Source of the DNA: Sandaracinobacteroides sayramensis
Lineage (GTDB): Bacteria; Pseudomonadota; Alphaproteobacteria; Sphingomonadales; Sphingomonadaceae
Length of the DNA stretch: 64,000 nt
NCBI RefSeq assembly: GCF_022014495.1
Contig: NZ_JAKLSQ010000003.1
Coordinates: 36,574-100,573, forward strand
Direction: 5' to 3'
A model generated the notes under the pieces. That model had not been told where the DNA came from, searched no databases, and saw only the letters and a program-made list of their open reading frames with translations. The translations under genes were made by a program, and so were the position numbers. Positions 30,120 through 39,562 of this stretch are shown in pieces; position 1 is the stretch's first letter; every line of letters starts with the position of its first letter.

Positions 30120-30552
30120 TGCCCTGATCCTCCTCGCCGCGCCCGCCGTGCTTCTTATCGGCTGCAAGAGCAACGACATCGCCGACCGCAAGCGGCCGGA
30201 CGAATTCGCCGTGGGCAAGCAGGCGCCGCTGGTGATTCCGCCGGATTATGCCCTGGTGCCGCCGCGCCCCGGTTCGCCGCGCCCCATTGCCGCCGACAGC
30301 CAGCAACAGGCGCTGGAAGCGCTGTTCGGCCCCGGCGTGCAACTGCCGCCGCGCTCCGAGATCGAGAACAGGCTGCTCTCAGACGCGAACGCGCTTCGCA
30401 CCGACCAGAGCGTGCGCAACACCGCGACCGACCTCACCGGCCAGCACAATGTGGCCGTGGTGGACAAGGGCCAGTTCCTGCGCGAACTGCTGGACGCGCC
30501 GGCCGCCACCCGCAACGCCGATATCGCCCGGGTGACCGTTCCGGGCGCCTGA
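30112..30552 (+). CDS. DUF3035-type lipoprotein
   Basis: 146 residues. Lipoprotein signal with lipobox LLIGC (Cys18), then a Pro-rich segment with VIPPDYALVPPRPG and LEALFGPG, the pattern of DUF3035 proteins found downstream of lspA in alphaproteobacteria. ATG at 30112 overlaps the lspA stop; a frame from 30067 lies inside lspA and would lack the signal at its start. Function unknown. Confidence 0.82.
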   Translation: MRNALILLAAPAVLLIGCKSNDIADRKRPDEFAVGKQAPLVIPPDYALVPPRPGSPRPIAADSQQQALEALFGPGVQLPPRSEIENRLLSDANALRTDQSVRNTATDLTGQHNVAVVDKGQFLRELLDAPAATRNADIARVTVPGA

Positions 30553-30646
30553 GGCGCGGACGAAGGGAGCCTGCCTCCCTGATTGCAGTTTACCCACCAA
30601 CGGCAATTATACGGTCGCCGAGCTGGCACCGGACATTTCCAACAGC

Positions 30647-30737
30647 CGTCACCCCGGGCTTGACCCGGGGTCTTGCTGTCTTCCTCAAGCGCGGCGCCGG
30701 CAGAAAAGCGGGACCCCGGGTCAAGCCCGGGGTGACG
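30647..30737. repeat. Dispersed inverted repeat, copy 3 (91 bp)
   Basis: Same length and ends as copy 1: CGTCACCCCGGGCTTGACCC at the left and its complement at the right, with the inner part also similar (TCTTCCTCAAGC, GGCAGAAAAGC). Lies between two convergent genes, where it could also act as a terminator. Confidence 0.9.
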
Positions 30738-30796
30738 AGGGAGTTGTATAGCCATCGCTTCCCACTGGAACCGCCGTTCGCTGCGTGGGTTGCATC

Positions 30797-32323
30797 CTAT
30801 CTTTTGCGGAACAGGCCTCCCAGCACGCCGCGCACGATGCTGCGGCCGGCCTGCACGGCGACTGCCGTCGCGGTGGCGACGGCCACTTTTTCCGCTTTCC
30901 CCATCGGCGAGTTGCGATAGGCCCGCTGCGCAGCGGCATCTTCCTTCGCCTTCTGCGCGGCGGCTTTCTTCGCATCCGCCTCGGCCCTGGCCTCGGCCTT
31001 TTCCCTCTGCACGGCTTCCACCTTCGCGGACAGCACTTCGAACGCCGACTCCCGGTCGACCGTCTCGTCATATTTGCCGGCCAGCGGTGAGGAGGTGAGA
31101 AGCACCTTGCGTTCGGCCGACTCCAGCGGCCCCACGCGCGAGGCCGGCGGGCGGATCAGCACGCGCTCCACAGGGGAGGGGGCGCCATCGGTCATCAGCA
31201 GCGAAACCAGCGCCTCGCCGGTCTTCAGCTCGGTGATTTCCCGTTCCACATTCACTTTCGGGTTCGGGCGGAAGGTCTGTGCGGCGGCCTTCACCGCCTT
31301 CTGGTCGCGCGGGGTGAAGGCGCGGAGCGCATGCTGCACGCGGTTGCCGAGCTGGCCGGCGATATCCTCCGGCACGTCGATCGGATTCTGGGTGATGAAA
31401 TAGACGCCGACGCCTTTCGAGCGGATCAGGCGGACGACCTGCTCCACCTTATCCAGCAGCGCTTTCGGCGCCTCGTCGAACAGCAGATGCGCCTCGTCGA
31501 AGAAGAAGACGAATTTCGGCTTGTCCGGGTCGCCCACTTCGGGAAGCTCTTCGAACAGCTCGGACAGCATCCACAGCAGGAAGGTGGCGTAGAGCTTCGG
31601 GCTGGACATCAGCTTGTCGGCGGCCAGGATGTTGACCTGCCCCCGGCCGTCGTCGGCCAGCCGGATCATGTCGGTCATCACCAGCGCCGGTTCGCCGAAG
31701 AAGCGGTCGCCGCCCTGCGATTCCAGCGCCAGCAACTGGCGCTGGATGGCGCCGATGGAGGCGGAGGTGACATTGCCGTAGCTGGTGGCCAGATCCTTGG
31801 CATTGTCGGCGCACCAGGTCAGCATCTGCTTCAGGTCCTTCATGTCCAGCAGCAGCAGGCCCTGATCGTCGGCGGCCTTGAAGGCGATGTTCAGCACGCC
31901 TTCCTGGGTTTCGTTGAGGCCGAGAAGGCGGGCCAGCAGCAGCGGCCCCATTTCGGAAATGGTGGTGCGGACAGGGTGGCCCTGCTCTCCGAACAGGTCC
32001 CAGAAGACGGCGGGGGTATCGGCATAGGGGTAGCTGCCAAGGCCGATGTCGGCGGCGCGCTTCTGGAAGGCGTCATGCGTCTTGGCGGTGGGAGAGCCGG
32101 GCATGGCGATTCCGGAGAGATCGCCCTTCACATCCGAAAGGAACACCGGAACGCCGGCCTTGCTGAAGCCCTCGGCGAGGATCTGCAGGGTGACGGTCTT
32201 GCCGGTGCCGGTGGCTCCGGCGATCAGCCCGTGGCGGTTGGCGCGTTTCAGCACCAGGGCCTGCGGCGCTTCGCCGCCCGCTTGCGCGCCGATGAAAAGG
32301 GTGCCGTCGGTATCGGTCATCAT
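30797..32323 (-). CDS. HerA-like ATPase, DUF853/YjgR family
   Basis: 508 residues. Walker [14 protein letters not shown] near residue 37; Walker [23 protein letters not shown] sensor; a helical Ala/Lys/Glu-rich segment near 440-475, then a hydrophobic stretch and a basic C-terminus. The family is related to HerA/FtsK-type DNA translocases, but its cellular job is not settled. There is a second ATG at 32320. A perfect 11-bp hairpin lies 4 nt upstream of the first ATG. Confidence 0.88.
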   Translation of the reverse strand: MMTDTDGTLFIGAQAGGEAPQALVLKRANRHGLIAGATGTGKTVTLQILAEGFSKAGVPVFLSDVKGDLSGIAMPGSPTAKTHDAFQKRAADIGLGSYPYADTPAVFWDLFGEQGHPVRTTISEMGPLLLARLLGLNETQEGVLNIAFKAADDQGLLLLDMKDLKQMLTWCADNAKDLATSYGNVTSASIGAIQRQLLALESQGGDRFFGEPALVMTDMIRLADDGRGQVNILAADKLMSSPKLYATFLLWMLSELFEELPEVGDPDKPKFVFFFDEAHLLFDEAPKALLDKVEQVVRLIRSKGVGVYFITQNPIDVPEDIAGQLGNRVQHALRAFTPRDQKAVKAAAQTFRPNPKVNVEREITELKTGEALVSLLMTDGAPSPVERVLIRPPASRVGPLESAERKVLLTSSPLAGKYDETVDRESAFEVLSAKVEAVQREKAEARAEADAKKAAAQKAKEDAAAQRAYRNSPMGKAEKVAVATATAVAVQAGRSIVRGVLGGLFRKR

Positions 32324-32327
32324 ATCC

Positions 32328-32357
32328 CCACTGCCCGGTTTGGTTCCCGGGCAGTGG
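32328..32357 (-). terminator. Hairpin between degP and the HerA-like gene
   Basis: CCACTGCCCGG (32328-32338) and CCGGGCAGTGG (32347-32357) form a perfect 11-bp stem with an 8-nt loop. There is no T-run. The stem includes part of the GGGG that serves as ribosome site for the next gene, so it may act on translation instead of, or as well as, ending degP transcription. Confidence 0.5.
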
Positions 32358-32396
32358 TAGCTTCCTCGAACGGCGATTTCACGCCTTTATTGGCGG

Positions 32397-34031
32397 TTAC
32401 TGGACTTTCACGCCCACGAAACGGCCGGGCGCGTTGCCGCGCTGGACGAACAGCAGAACCGTGTCGCGGCCGGCCTTGCGGGCGGCGGCCACGGCGTCGG
32501 CCGCCTGCTGTGGGCTGGAAACCGGCTGCTGGTTGACCGAGACGATGATGTCGCCGCGCTGCAGGCCTTCCTCGGCGGCATTGGAGGACGGGTTGACGTC
32601 GGCGATGACGACGCCCGTCACCGTGTCCGGCAGGCGGAGCTGGCGGCGGATTTCCGGCGAGATGGCCTGCAGGGTGATTCCCAGCGATTTGCGCGTGGCA
32701 TCCGATCCGGCGCTCTTCTCATCGGGCGCGGGCTGCTCGGGCTGGCCCAGAAGCGACGCTTCGGACGGACGCTCGCCGATGGTGGCGGTCAGCGTCTGGC
32801 GCTTGCCGCCGCGGATCACTTCCACCGGGATTCGCGAGCCGATGGGCGTGTTGGCGACGATGTAGGAAAGGTTGTTGTCGGGCGTGACGTCCTGCCCGGC
32901 CACCTTCACCACCACATCGCCCTGTTGCAGGCCGGCGGCGCGCGCCGGGCCGCCGGGCTCGACGGAAGCGATGATCTCGCCCCGGTCCTTGGGCAGGCCG
33001 AGCGAGGCGGCGATCGCGGGGCTCATGTTCTGGATCTGCACGCCCAGATAGCCGCGGCGAACCTTGCCCGAGGTGCGGAGCTGCTCGATAACCGGTTGCG
33101 CCAGTTCCGCCGGAATGGCGAAGCCGACGCCGACATTGCCGCCGGTCGGGGAGAAGATCGCCGTGTTCACGCCGATCACATTGCCGTTCAGATCGAACAG
33201 CGGGCCGCCGGAATTGCCCTGGTTGATGGAGGCGTCGGTCTGGATATAGCGGTCGTAGGCGCCGCCGCCCTGGATGCCGCGGTGCAGCGCCGAGACGATG
33301 CCGGCGGTGACCGTGCCGCCAAGGCCGAAGGGGTTGCCGATGGCGATCGCCCAGTCGCCGACGCGGGTGCCTTCGCTGTTGCCGAACTGCACATAGGGCA
33401 GGTTCTGGCCGTCGATCTTCAGCAGCGCGAGATCGGAAAGCGGGTCGCGGCCGATCACCCGCGCGGTGTATTCGCGGCGGTCGGACAAGGTGACGGTGAT
33501 GGTGTCCACCAGCTTCTGGCCGTCGCGGCCGGAAATCACATGGTTGTTGGTGACGATATAGCCGTCCGCCGAGATCAGGAAGCCCGAGCCGAGCGACTGG
33601 GCTTCGCGGGTGACCGGCTGGCCATCGTCCCCCTGCTGCTCCTGGAAGCGGCGGAACAGGTCCTCGATGTTGGTGCCGGGCGCGAAGCGCGGGAAACGGC
33701 CCACTTCCACCCTCTGCGTGGTGGAGATGTTGACGACGGCCGGTTGCAGCTTCGCCGTCAGGTCCGCGAAGCTCATCGGCGCGCCGCGCGGGGGCAGGGC
33801 GAGCGGCTGCTGGGCTGGCTGCGCGGCGGGCGCCGCCGGGTTCTGGGCAGGCGTCTGCACGGCGGTTTGCGCGAACACCGGAATGGCGGTCGCCACCACG
33901 GCGGCGATGCCGGCCGAAAGACCTGCCGTCAGGAAGCCGGCGCGCCGGGAGCCGGTTTTTTGAGGGGCGGGTTGATCAGTATTCGTCTGGGGAAGGCTGT
34001 CCGTCACTTGGGACTCCGCATCTTTGGTCAT
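32397..34031 (-). CDS. degP: DegP/HtrA-type periplasmic serine protease
   Basis: 544 residues. An extended N-terminus is followed by a hydrophobic export segment (FLTAGLSAGIAAVVATAIPVFA). Trypsin-like domain with His in TNNHVISG, Asp in SDLALLKID and Ser in QGNSGGPLF, then two PDZ domains (GYLGVQIQNM..., LGITLQAI...). Degrades or refolds envelope proteins. Downstream of hflK-hflC in the same direction, the usual envelope quality-control set. Confidence 0.95.
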   Translation of the reverse strand: MTKDAESQVTDSLPQTNTDQPAPQKTGSRRAGFLTAGLSAGIAAVVATAIPVFAQTAVQTPAQNPAAPAAQPAQQPLALPPRGAPMSFADLTAKLQPAVVNISTTQRVEVGRFPRFAPGTNIEDLFRRFQEQQGDDGQPVTREAQSLGSGFLISADGYIVTNNHVISGRDGQKLVDTITVTLSDRREYTARVIGRDPLSDLALLKIDGQNLPYVQFGNSEGTRVGDWAIAIGNPFGLGGTVTAGIVSALHRGIQGGGAYDRYIQTDASINQGNSGGPLFDLNGNVIGVNTAIFSPTGGNVGVGFAIPAELAQPVIEQLRTSGKVRRGYLGVQIQNMSPAIAASLGLPKDRGEIIASVEPGGPARAAGLQQGDVVVKVAGQDVTPDNNLSYIVANTPIGSRIPVEVIRGGKRQTLTATIGERPSEASLLGQPEQPAPDEKSAGSDATRKSLGITLQAISPEIRRQLRLPDTVTGVVIADVNPSSNAAEEGLQRGDIIVSVNQQPVSSPQQAADAVAAARKAGRDTVLLFVQRGNAPGRFVGVKVQ

Positions 34032-34124
34032 CGGTCAGCCTCTTCGGGACTTTTGATTTAATCTTGGATGAATGGTGCCATTGCCACGATCAATTGTTGC
34101 AATGGCCCCTGGTTCGATGGGTGG

Positions 34125-34964
34125 CTAGTTGCTGCGCCGTCCGTTGAACTCCCGCAGGAACTCGTTGGACGGGCTGAGAACGACGGAACTGTTCCCTTGC
34201 GCGAAGCTCTTCCGATACGCCTCCATCGAGCGATAGAAGGAATAGAATTGCGGATCCTTGCCGAAGCTCTCGGCATAGACCCGCGCCGCCTGCGCATCGG
34301 CTTCGGCGCGGATGATCTGCGCGTTCTTCGCGCCTTGCGCGCGGATGGTCAGCGCTTCCTGTTCGCGCGCGGTGCGCATCCGCTCGAAGGCGGCTTCCAG
34401 CGGCGTGCCCGGCGGCAGGTCGGCCCGCTTGATCCTGACGTCGATGATCTCCGCGCCATAGGCCTTGGCCGAGCGGTTCACCGCATCCTGGATATTGTCC
34501 ATCGAGCGGCCGCGCTCGGGGGACAGAAGCGCGTCGAAGCGTTGCGCGCCAAGCTCGTTGCGGATTCGCGACGAGAGGATTCGCGACAGTTCCTCGGTCA
34601 GCCGGTCTTCCGTGCGCACGGTCTGGTACATGCGCACCGGATCAACGACGCGGAAACGGGCATAGGCGTCCACCACCAGCCGCAACTGATCGGTGGAGAG
34701 CACCGTCTGCGGCGGAATGTCGAGCGACATGATCCGCTTGTCGACGAAGACCGCATTCTGAAGGAAGGGCGTGCGCAGCACGAGGCCGGCGCCGGTTTCC
34801 CCGAAACTCTGGTTCGGCTTATAGGTGTTCACCGTCGACACCGGGCGGCCGAGTTGCAGGATGATCGCCTGCTTGTCCTCCGGCACGCGCAGCACCGAAA
34901 GCGCGAGCCCCACGCCGGCGGCGGCAAGGACGGCAGCGCCGATCGCGATATTGCGCTGGTTCAT
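34125..34964 (-). CDS. hflC: Membrane protease modulator HflC
   Basis: 279 residues. N-terminal membrane anchor (IAIGAAVLAAAGVGLALSVL) followed by an SPFH/band-7 domain (VPEDKQAIILQLGRPV, PPQTVLSTDQLRLVVDAYARFRV). Partner of HflK in the complex that regulates FtsH. Start overlaps the hflK stop (ATGA). Confidence 0.95.
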   Translation of the reverse strand: MNQRNIAIGAAVLAAAGVGLALSVLRVPEDKQAIILQLGRPVSTVNTYKPNQSFGETGAGLVLRTPFLQNAVFVDKRIMSLDIPPQTVLSTDQLRLVVDAYARFRVVDPVRMYQTVRTEDRLTEELSRILSSRIRNELGAQRFDALLSPERGRSMDNIQDAVNRSAKAYGAEIIDVRIKRADLPPGTPLEAAFERMRTAREQEALTIRAQGAKNAQIIRAEADAQAARVYAESFGKDPQFYSFYRSMEAYRKSFAQGNSSVVLSPSNEFLREFNGRRSN

Positions 34965-36121
34965 CGCTGCGCCTCCTCGGCCTGGGCGGCACGGTTGCGC
35001 CGCTGAATTTCCGGCAGCGGCAGATAGGCCTGCACACCGGGCGTCTCGATCACCGTCGTGTCCACCTTGCCGAGCACATTTTCCATGGTTTCAAGATACA
35101 TACGTTTGCGCGTCACTTCAGGGGCAAGGCGATATTCCTCATACACCTTGTCGAAGGCGGCGGTGGCGCCGGCGGCCTGCGCCTGGATCTGCTGGGCGTA
35201 GGCGCGGGCCTGGTTCAGGAACTGCTGCGCGTCCTGCTGGGCGGCCGACACATCCTTGAAGGCTTCGTCGACGGCGTTCGGCGGGTCGGCCTTGTTGATG
35301 TCCACGCCCTGGATCAGCACACCGGCGCGATAGCTGTCGAGGATTTCCTGCACCCGCTCGCGCACCTGCTCGGCGATCGCGGCGCGCTCCGGGCCGATGG
35401 CGTTGTTGAGGGTCGAGCGGCCGATGATCTCGCGCATCGCCGATTCGGTGGCGTCGCGCACCGTCGCTTCCGGGTCGGCGACCTGGAAGAGGAAGTCTTC
35501 CGCGTTCTTGATCCGCCAGCGGACGGCATAGGCGATGCTGATGACATTGCCGTCTCCGGTGATCATCAGATTCTCATTCTCGCCATCGACCGTGCCGATG
35601 AGGGTGGTGCGGATATCCTCGAAGCGCACCTTCGTCACCTGGTCGATGGGGGCCGGCAGCTTCAGGTGGAAACCCGGATTGCTGGTGGAGGAATATTGCC
35701 CGAAGCGGGTGACGACGCCGCGCTCGCCCGCGCCCACCTGATAGGCGGAGGTGGAAGCGAGAAGGATCACCGCCAGGCCGCCGCCGATCAGCCCCCAGGG
35801 AATATTGGGCGCGGAGCGCCCGCCGCCGCGTCCACCGCCGCCGCCCTGGTTGCCGCCGAGGCCGCGAAGCCGCTCCTGGCTGCGGCGGATGAAATCGTCG
35901 AAGTCGGGCGCGCCATTTCCGCGCGGGCGCCCCTCGTTGCCGCCGCGCGGGCCTGTGGGTTCGCCCCATGGGTTGCGCGGGCCGGAAGACGGTTCCTTGC
36001 CCTGCCCACTGCCCTGACCGCCGCCTTGCGAGCCGCCGGGCATACCCCAGGGGTTGCGGCGCTTGCCGTTCTCCCCGTTCCGGCCGGATTCCTCGCCGTC
36101 CTCATTGTTCTGCCAGGGCAT
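34961..36121 (-). CDS. hflK: Membrane protease modulator HflK
   Basis: 386 residues. Long Gly/Asn/Pro/Arg-rich cytoplasmic N-terminus (~100 residues), membrane segment (NIPWGLIGGGLAVILLASTSAY), SPFH domain (GERGVVTRFGQYSSTSNPGFHLKLP, TGDGNVISIAYAVRWRI) and an Ala/Gln-rich helix (AAQQDAQQFLNQARAYAQQIQAQAAGA). First gene of hflK-hflC-degP. Confidence 0.95.
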   Translation of the reverse strand: MPWQNNEDGEESGRNGENGKRRNPWGMPGGSQGGGQGSGQGKEPSSGPRNPWGEPTGPRGGNEGRPRGNGAPDFDDFIRRSQERLRGLGGNQGGGGGRGGGRSAPNIPWGLIGGGLAVILLASTSAYQVGAGERGVVTRFGQYSSTSNPGFHLKLPAPIDQVTKVRFEDIRTTLIGTVDGENENLMITGDGNVISIAYAVRWRIKNAEDFLFQVADPEATVRDATESAMREIIGRSTLNNAIGPERAAIAEQVRERVQEILDSYRAGVLIQGVDINKADPPNAVDEAFKDVSAAQQDAQQFLNQARAYAQQIQAQAAGATAAFDKVYEEYRLAPEVTRKRMYLETMENVLGKVDTTVIETPGVQAYLPLPEIQRRNRAAQAEEAQR

Positions 36122-36210
36122 GTACGCCTTTCTGTCCCTTCCGCTGACCGGATTGCAGGTCCCTTCAGGGCGATATAGGAGCCTCGCTCAGAGAAAGCGA
36201 GGCGTCAATC

Positions 36211-37215
36211 GTGGACAGGAACAGCGCAGCCACTCTGCTGGAGCAGATGCCGGACCCGAAACGCACGGGATCGCTGATGGCCGCCGGGCGGGTTTCCGGC
36301 CTGGTGGCCCGAGGCGACGGCAACGTGGGGCTGGTGCTGGACGTCGCGGACCTGACGCGCGCCGAAGCGCAGGCGCTGGAAATCGCCATAGGCGAGCGGC
36401 TGCGCGCCGGCGGCTTCCAGTCCGTCCGGGTGATCCAGACGGCGGAACGCGGGGCGATGCCCGTCGGGGATGCCGCCGTCATCCCGGGCGTCCGGCATAT
36501 CATCGGGGTGGGCGCCGGAAAGGGCGGAGTGGGGAAGTCCACGATCGCGGCGGGGCTGGCACTGGCGCTTTGTCGCCGGGGGTTGAAGGTGGGGCTGCTG
36601 GATGGCGATATCCAGGGGCCGTCGCTGCATATCCTGCTGGGCGTGAAAGAGCGGGCGCGGGCGACGGCGGAAAAGCGCCTCATTCCCATGGAGGCGCATG
36701 AGCTGAAGATGCTTGGAATGGGCGTGATGGCCGATCCGGACAAGGCCGTCGCCTGGCGCGGGCCGATGGTGGCAGGGGCCATGCTGCAGATGGCGACGGT
36801 CGCCGACTGGGGCGAACTCGACATATTGGTGATCGACCTGCCGCCCGGAACCGGGGATGTGCATCTGTCCCTGGCGCAGAAGCTGAAGCCTAGCGGCGCA
36901 CTCGTGGTTTCGACGCCGCAGGAACTGGCGCGCGCCGATGCCCGCCGCGCGGTCGCCTTCTTCGAACAATTGATGGTGCCGGTGCTGGGCGTGGTGATGA
37001 ACATGGCCGGCATGGCGGGGCCGGACGGCAGCACTTTATATCCCTTCGGCCGGCCGGAAGGCGAATTGGCGCCCGGCGCGGAAACGCTGGCGGAACTGCC
37101 GCTGGACCCGGCGGTGGTGGAAGCGTCGGACTCGGGCCGGCCGCTGGCTGACGGCCCGGTCGCGCAAGGGCTGGACCGGGTGGCGGAGGCGGTGGCGCGG
37201 AAACTGCGGCTCTAG
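36211..37215 (+). CDS. mrp: Mrp/ApbC family iron-sulfur carrier ATPase
   Basis: 334 residues. An N-terminal domain of ~90 residues is followed by a deviant Walker A ([21 protein letters not shown]) and DGDIQGPS. These proteins deliver Fe-S clusters. The C-terminal CxxC that binds the cluster in many members is not visible: the corresponding stretch reads [20 protein letters not shown]. Start is GTG at 36211; a GCCTCGCT/AGCGAGGC hairpin lies just upstream (36181-36203). Divergent from hflK. Confidence 0.9.
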   Translation: MDRNSAATLLEQMPDPKRTGSLMAAGRVSGLVARGDGNVGLVLDVADLTRAEAQALEIAIGERLRAGGFQSVRVIQTAERGAMPVGDAAVIPGVRHIIGVGAGKGGVGKSTIAAGLALALCRRGLKVGLLDGDIQGPSLHILLGVKERARATAEKRLIPMEAHELKMLGMGVMADPDKAVAWRGPMVAGAMLQMATVADWGELDILVIDLPPGTGDVHLSLAQKLKPSGALVVSTPQELARADARRAVAFFEQLMVPVLGVVMNMAGMAGPDGSTLYPFGRPEGELAPGAETLAELPLDPAVVEASDSGRPLADGPVAQGLDRVAEAVARKLRL

Positions 37216-37254
37216 GTTGGGGTCTCCTATTCCCCTCCGTCACCCCAAGCTTTA

Positions 37255-38604
37255 TTACCCCGCGATCGTCATCCCATCCACCCGAATGGTGGGGGCATTC
37301 GACGCCTGGCGGAACTGCAGGTCATTCGCCGGGCGCAGGGCGCGGAACATTTCCAGCAGGTGGCCGGCGATCGTCGCTTCGGCGACGGGCTCGGCCAGCC
37401 GGCCGTCGCGTATGCGGAACCCGCCGGCGCCACGGCTGTAATCGCCCGTCAAAAGACTAACCCCCATTCCAATCAATTCATTGACATAAAGTCCGTCCTT
37501 TACATCCGATATAAGCTCCTCCGGGCTTTCGCTGCCGGCCTCCAGCCAGAGGTTCGACGCTGAGACACCGGGCGGGCCGCTGCTTCCCCGGCTGGCATGG
37601 CCGGTGGGGGCAAGGCTCAATTGCCGGCCGGAGGCGCTGTCGATCAGCCAGCCGGTGAGGCGGCCGCCGGAAACGAGGCTGCGTGGCGCGGTGGGCAGGC
37701 CCTCGCCATCGAAGGCGCGGGAGCGCAGGGCGCGCGGCAGGTGCGGGTTGTCGTGAATGGCGATCCCGGGCGCGAACAGCGACTCGTCCTCACGGCCGAT
37801 CAGGAAGCTGGTTTTCCGGGCGATGGAGGAACCGCTGATGGCCCCCAGCAGATGGCCGATGAGGCTGGCGGAAACGCGCGGATCGAAGACCACGGGCAGG
37901 GCGCCGGTGGGCGTCTGCCCGGGATTCAGCCGTTTGACCGTGCGCTCGCCAGCCTCGCGCCCGATATCCGCCGGCGATTCGAGATCGGAGAGATGTCGGG
38001 CGGAATGCCATTCATAATCGCGCTGGCGGCCGGCACCATCGCCCGCGATCACCACCGCCGAGACGGAAACCGATGTGCCGCTGGCCGCTCCCCTGAACCC
38101 GTGGGAAGTCGCGAGTGCCGAAACGCTGAGCCCCGCGCTTGCCGAGCCACCCTCGCTGGTGCTGATCCCGGGAACGGCGCGGGCGGCGTCTTCCGCCTCC
38201 AGCGCCATCGCCTTCAGCCGTTCGGCGGGCAATGCCTCGACGGCCGGGTCGAACAGGTCGAAATCGGCGAAGGGGCCTTTCGCCAGCCGTTCCTGCGGGG
38301 CGAGACCGGCATAGGGGTCGGACGTGGCTTCGCGCGCCATGGAGAGGGCGCGCTGGACCGCTTCGTCCAGCGCCTGCGGCGAGAGGTCCGATACCGAAAC
38401 CTGCGCCGAGCGGTCACCCAGGAACAGGCGCAGGCCGATTTCCTCGCCTTCCGAGCGGCCGATATCCTCCAAGGCGCCATGGCGCACGCCGATTCCGGTG
38501 GAGGCTTCCCCGAAATAGACGGCGTCGGCCTTGTCGGCGCCGGACTTGCGGGCGGTGCCGAGCAAATGGTCGAGACGGTCGAGAGCCTGGTCTTGTGTCA
38601 GCAT
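37255..38604 (-). CDS. pmbA: TldD/PmbA family protein, PmbA
   Basis: 449 residues. In enterics TldD and PmbA (TldE) form a metalloprotease; PmbA is the subunit without the HExxxH site, and none is seen here. Family wording: VRHGALEDIGRSEGEEIGLRLFLGDRSAQVSVSDLS, and the C-terminal GMGVSLLTGDYSRGAGGF. tldD is not in the window. Codons near 37440-37510 are AT-rich for this genome. Followed after 9 bp, upstream side, by ubiA. Confidence 0.93.
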   Translation of the reverse strand: MLTQDQALDRLDHLLGTARKSGADKADAVYFGEASTGIGVRHGALEDIGRSEGEEIGLRLFLGDRSAQVSVSDLSPQALDEAVQRALSMAREATSDPYAGLAPQERLAKGPFADFDLFDPAVEALPAERLKAMALEAEDAARAVPGISTSEGGSASAGLSVSALATSHGFRGAASGTSVSVSAVVIAGDGAGRQRDYEWHSARHLSDLESPADIGREAGERTVKRLNPGQTPTGALPVVFDPRVSASLIGHLLGAISGSSIARKTSFLIGREDESLFAPGIAIHDNPHLPRALRSRAFDGEGLPTAPRSLVSGGRLTGWLIDSASGRQLSLAPTGHASRGSSGPPGVSASNLWLEAGSESPEELISDVKDGLYVNELIGMGVSLLTGDYSRGAGGFRIRDGRLAEPVAEATIAGHLLEMFRALRPANDLQFRQASNAPTIRVDGMTIAG

Positions 38605-38613
38605 GGGAGGGGC

Positions 38614-39519
38614 TTAGGCCCCGGCTTCGATGGCGGCAAGCAGGATGGGCAGCAGCAGCAACGGGCCGGTGAACTGGTTGGCGCGAAAGCGCTTCAGCGC
38701 CGATTGCGTGTCGGTGGGTTGAAGGGTGACGGCCTGCCAGCCCAGATGCGCCGCCGCCGGAATCAGGCTGGCGATGACCGGCCAGGATGCGCCCCAGCGC
38801 CACAGCGCCAATGCCATAAGCGCAACCGTCAGGGCATAGAAAAGGCCGACGCCCGGCTTCAGCCAGGCGCCCATCGCCCGGGCGGAGGATTTTACCCCGG
38901 CGAGCGCGTCATCCTCCACATCCTGCGTGGCGTAGATGCTGTCGTAGCCGAGCGTCCAGGCGATGGCGGCGCCATAGACCAGCAGCATCACCGGCAGGTC
39001 GGCGCGCAGCGTCGGGTCGGCGGCGGCCCAGCCGACGGGAATGCCCCAGTTGAAGGTCAGCCCCAGCCAGGCCTGCGGCCACCAGGTGATGCGCTTCATG
39101 AAGGGGTAGCCCGCCACCAGCATGAGCGAGGCCAGAGCCACCCATTGCGCCTGGCGCGGCAGGGCGAGGAGCACGCCGAGCCCCACCAGCGAAAGCAGCA
39201 GCAGGAAAAGCCGGGCGCGCTTCACCGAAATGGCGCCGCTGGCGACCGGCCGGCTGGCGGTGCGCGCCACCTGCGCGTCCAGATCGCGGTCCACTATGTC
39301 GTTGTAGACGCAGCCGGCGGTGCGCATGGCGACGGAGCCGAGAAAGAACAAAGGCCACAGCGGCCACCAGCCGGCAACGGGCGCCAGAAAGGCGCCGAAA
39401 AGGCAGGGCCAGAACAGCAGCCAGATGCCGGCCGGCCTGTCGAACCGGCCCAGCCGCGCGTAAAGAGCGGCGCGGGGCGGCAGGCGGTCGACCCAGTTGG
39501 CGATGGCGTCGGGGGTCAT
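38614..39519 (-). CDS. ubiA: 4-hydroxybenzoate polyprenyltransferase
   Basis: 301 residues, about eight membrane segments. Attaches the isoprenoid chain to 4-hydroxybenzoate in ubiquinone synthesis. First Asp-rich motif NDIVDRDLD in VYNDIVDRDLDAQVARTASRP, second DSIYATQDVEDD. Immediately upstream of pmbA on the same strand with a 9-bp gap. Confidence 0.95.
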   Translation of the reverse strand: MTPDAIANWVDRLPPRAALYARLGRFDRPAGIWLLFWPCLFGAFLAPVAGWWPLWPLFFLGSVAMRTAGCVYNDIVDRDLDAQVARTASRPVASGAISVKRARLFLLLLSLVGLGVLLALPRQAQWVALASLMLVAGYPFMKRITWWPQAWLGLTFNWGIPVGWAAADPTLRADLPVMLLVYGAAIAWTLGYDSIYATQDVEDDALAGVKSSARAMGAWLKPGVGLFYALTVALMALALWRWGASWPVIASLIPAAAHLGWQAVTLQPTDTQSALKRFRANQFTGPLLLLPILLAAIEAGA

Positions 39520-39562
39520 GCGCCAGCTTTAGGCCAGGCTGGCGCCACCATGGAAGGGGCGT

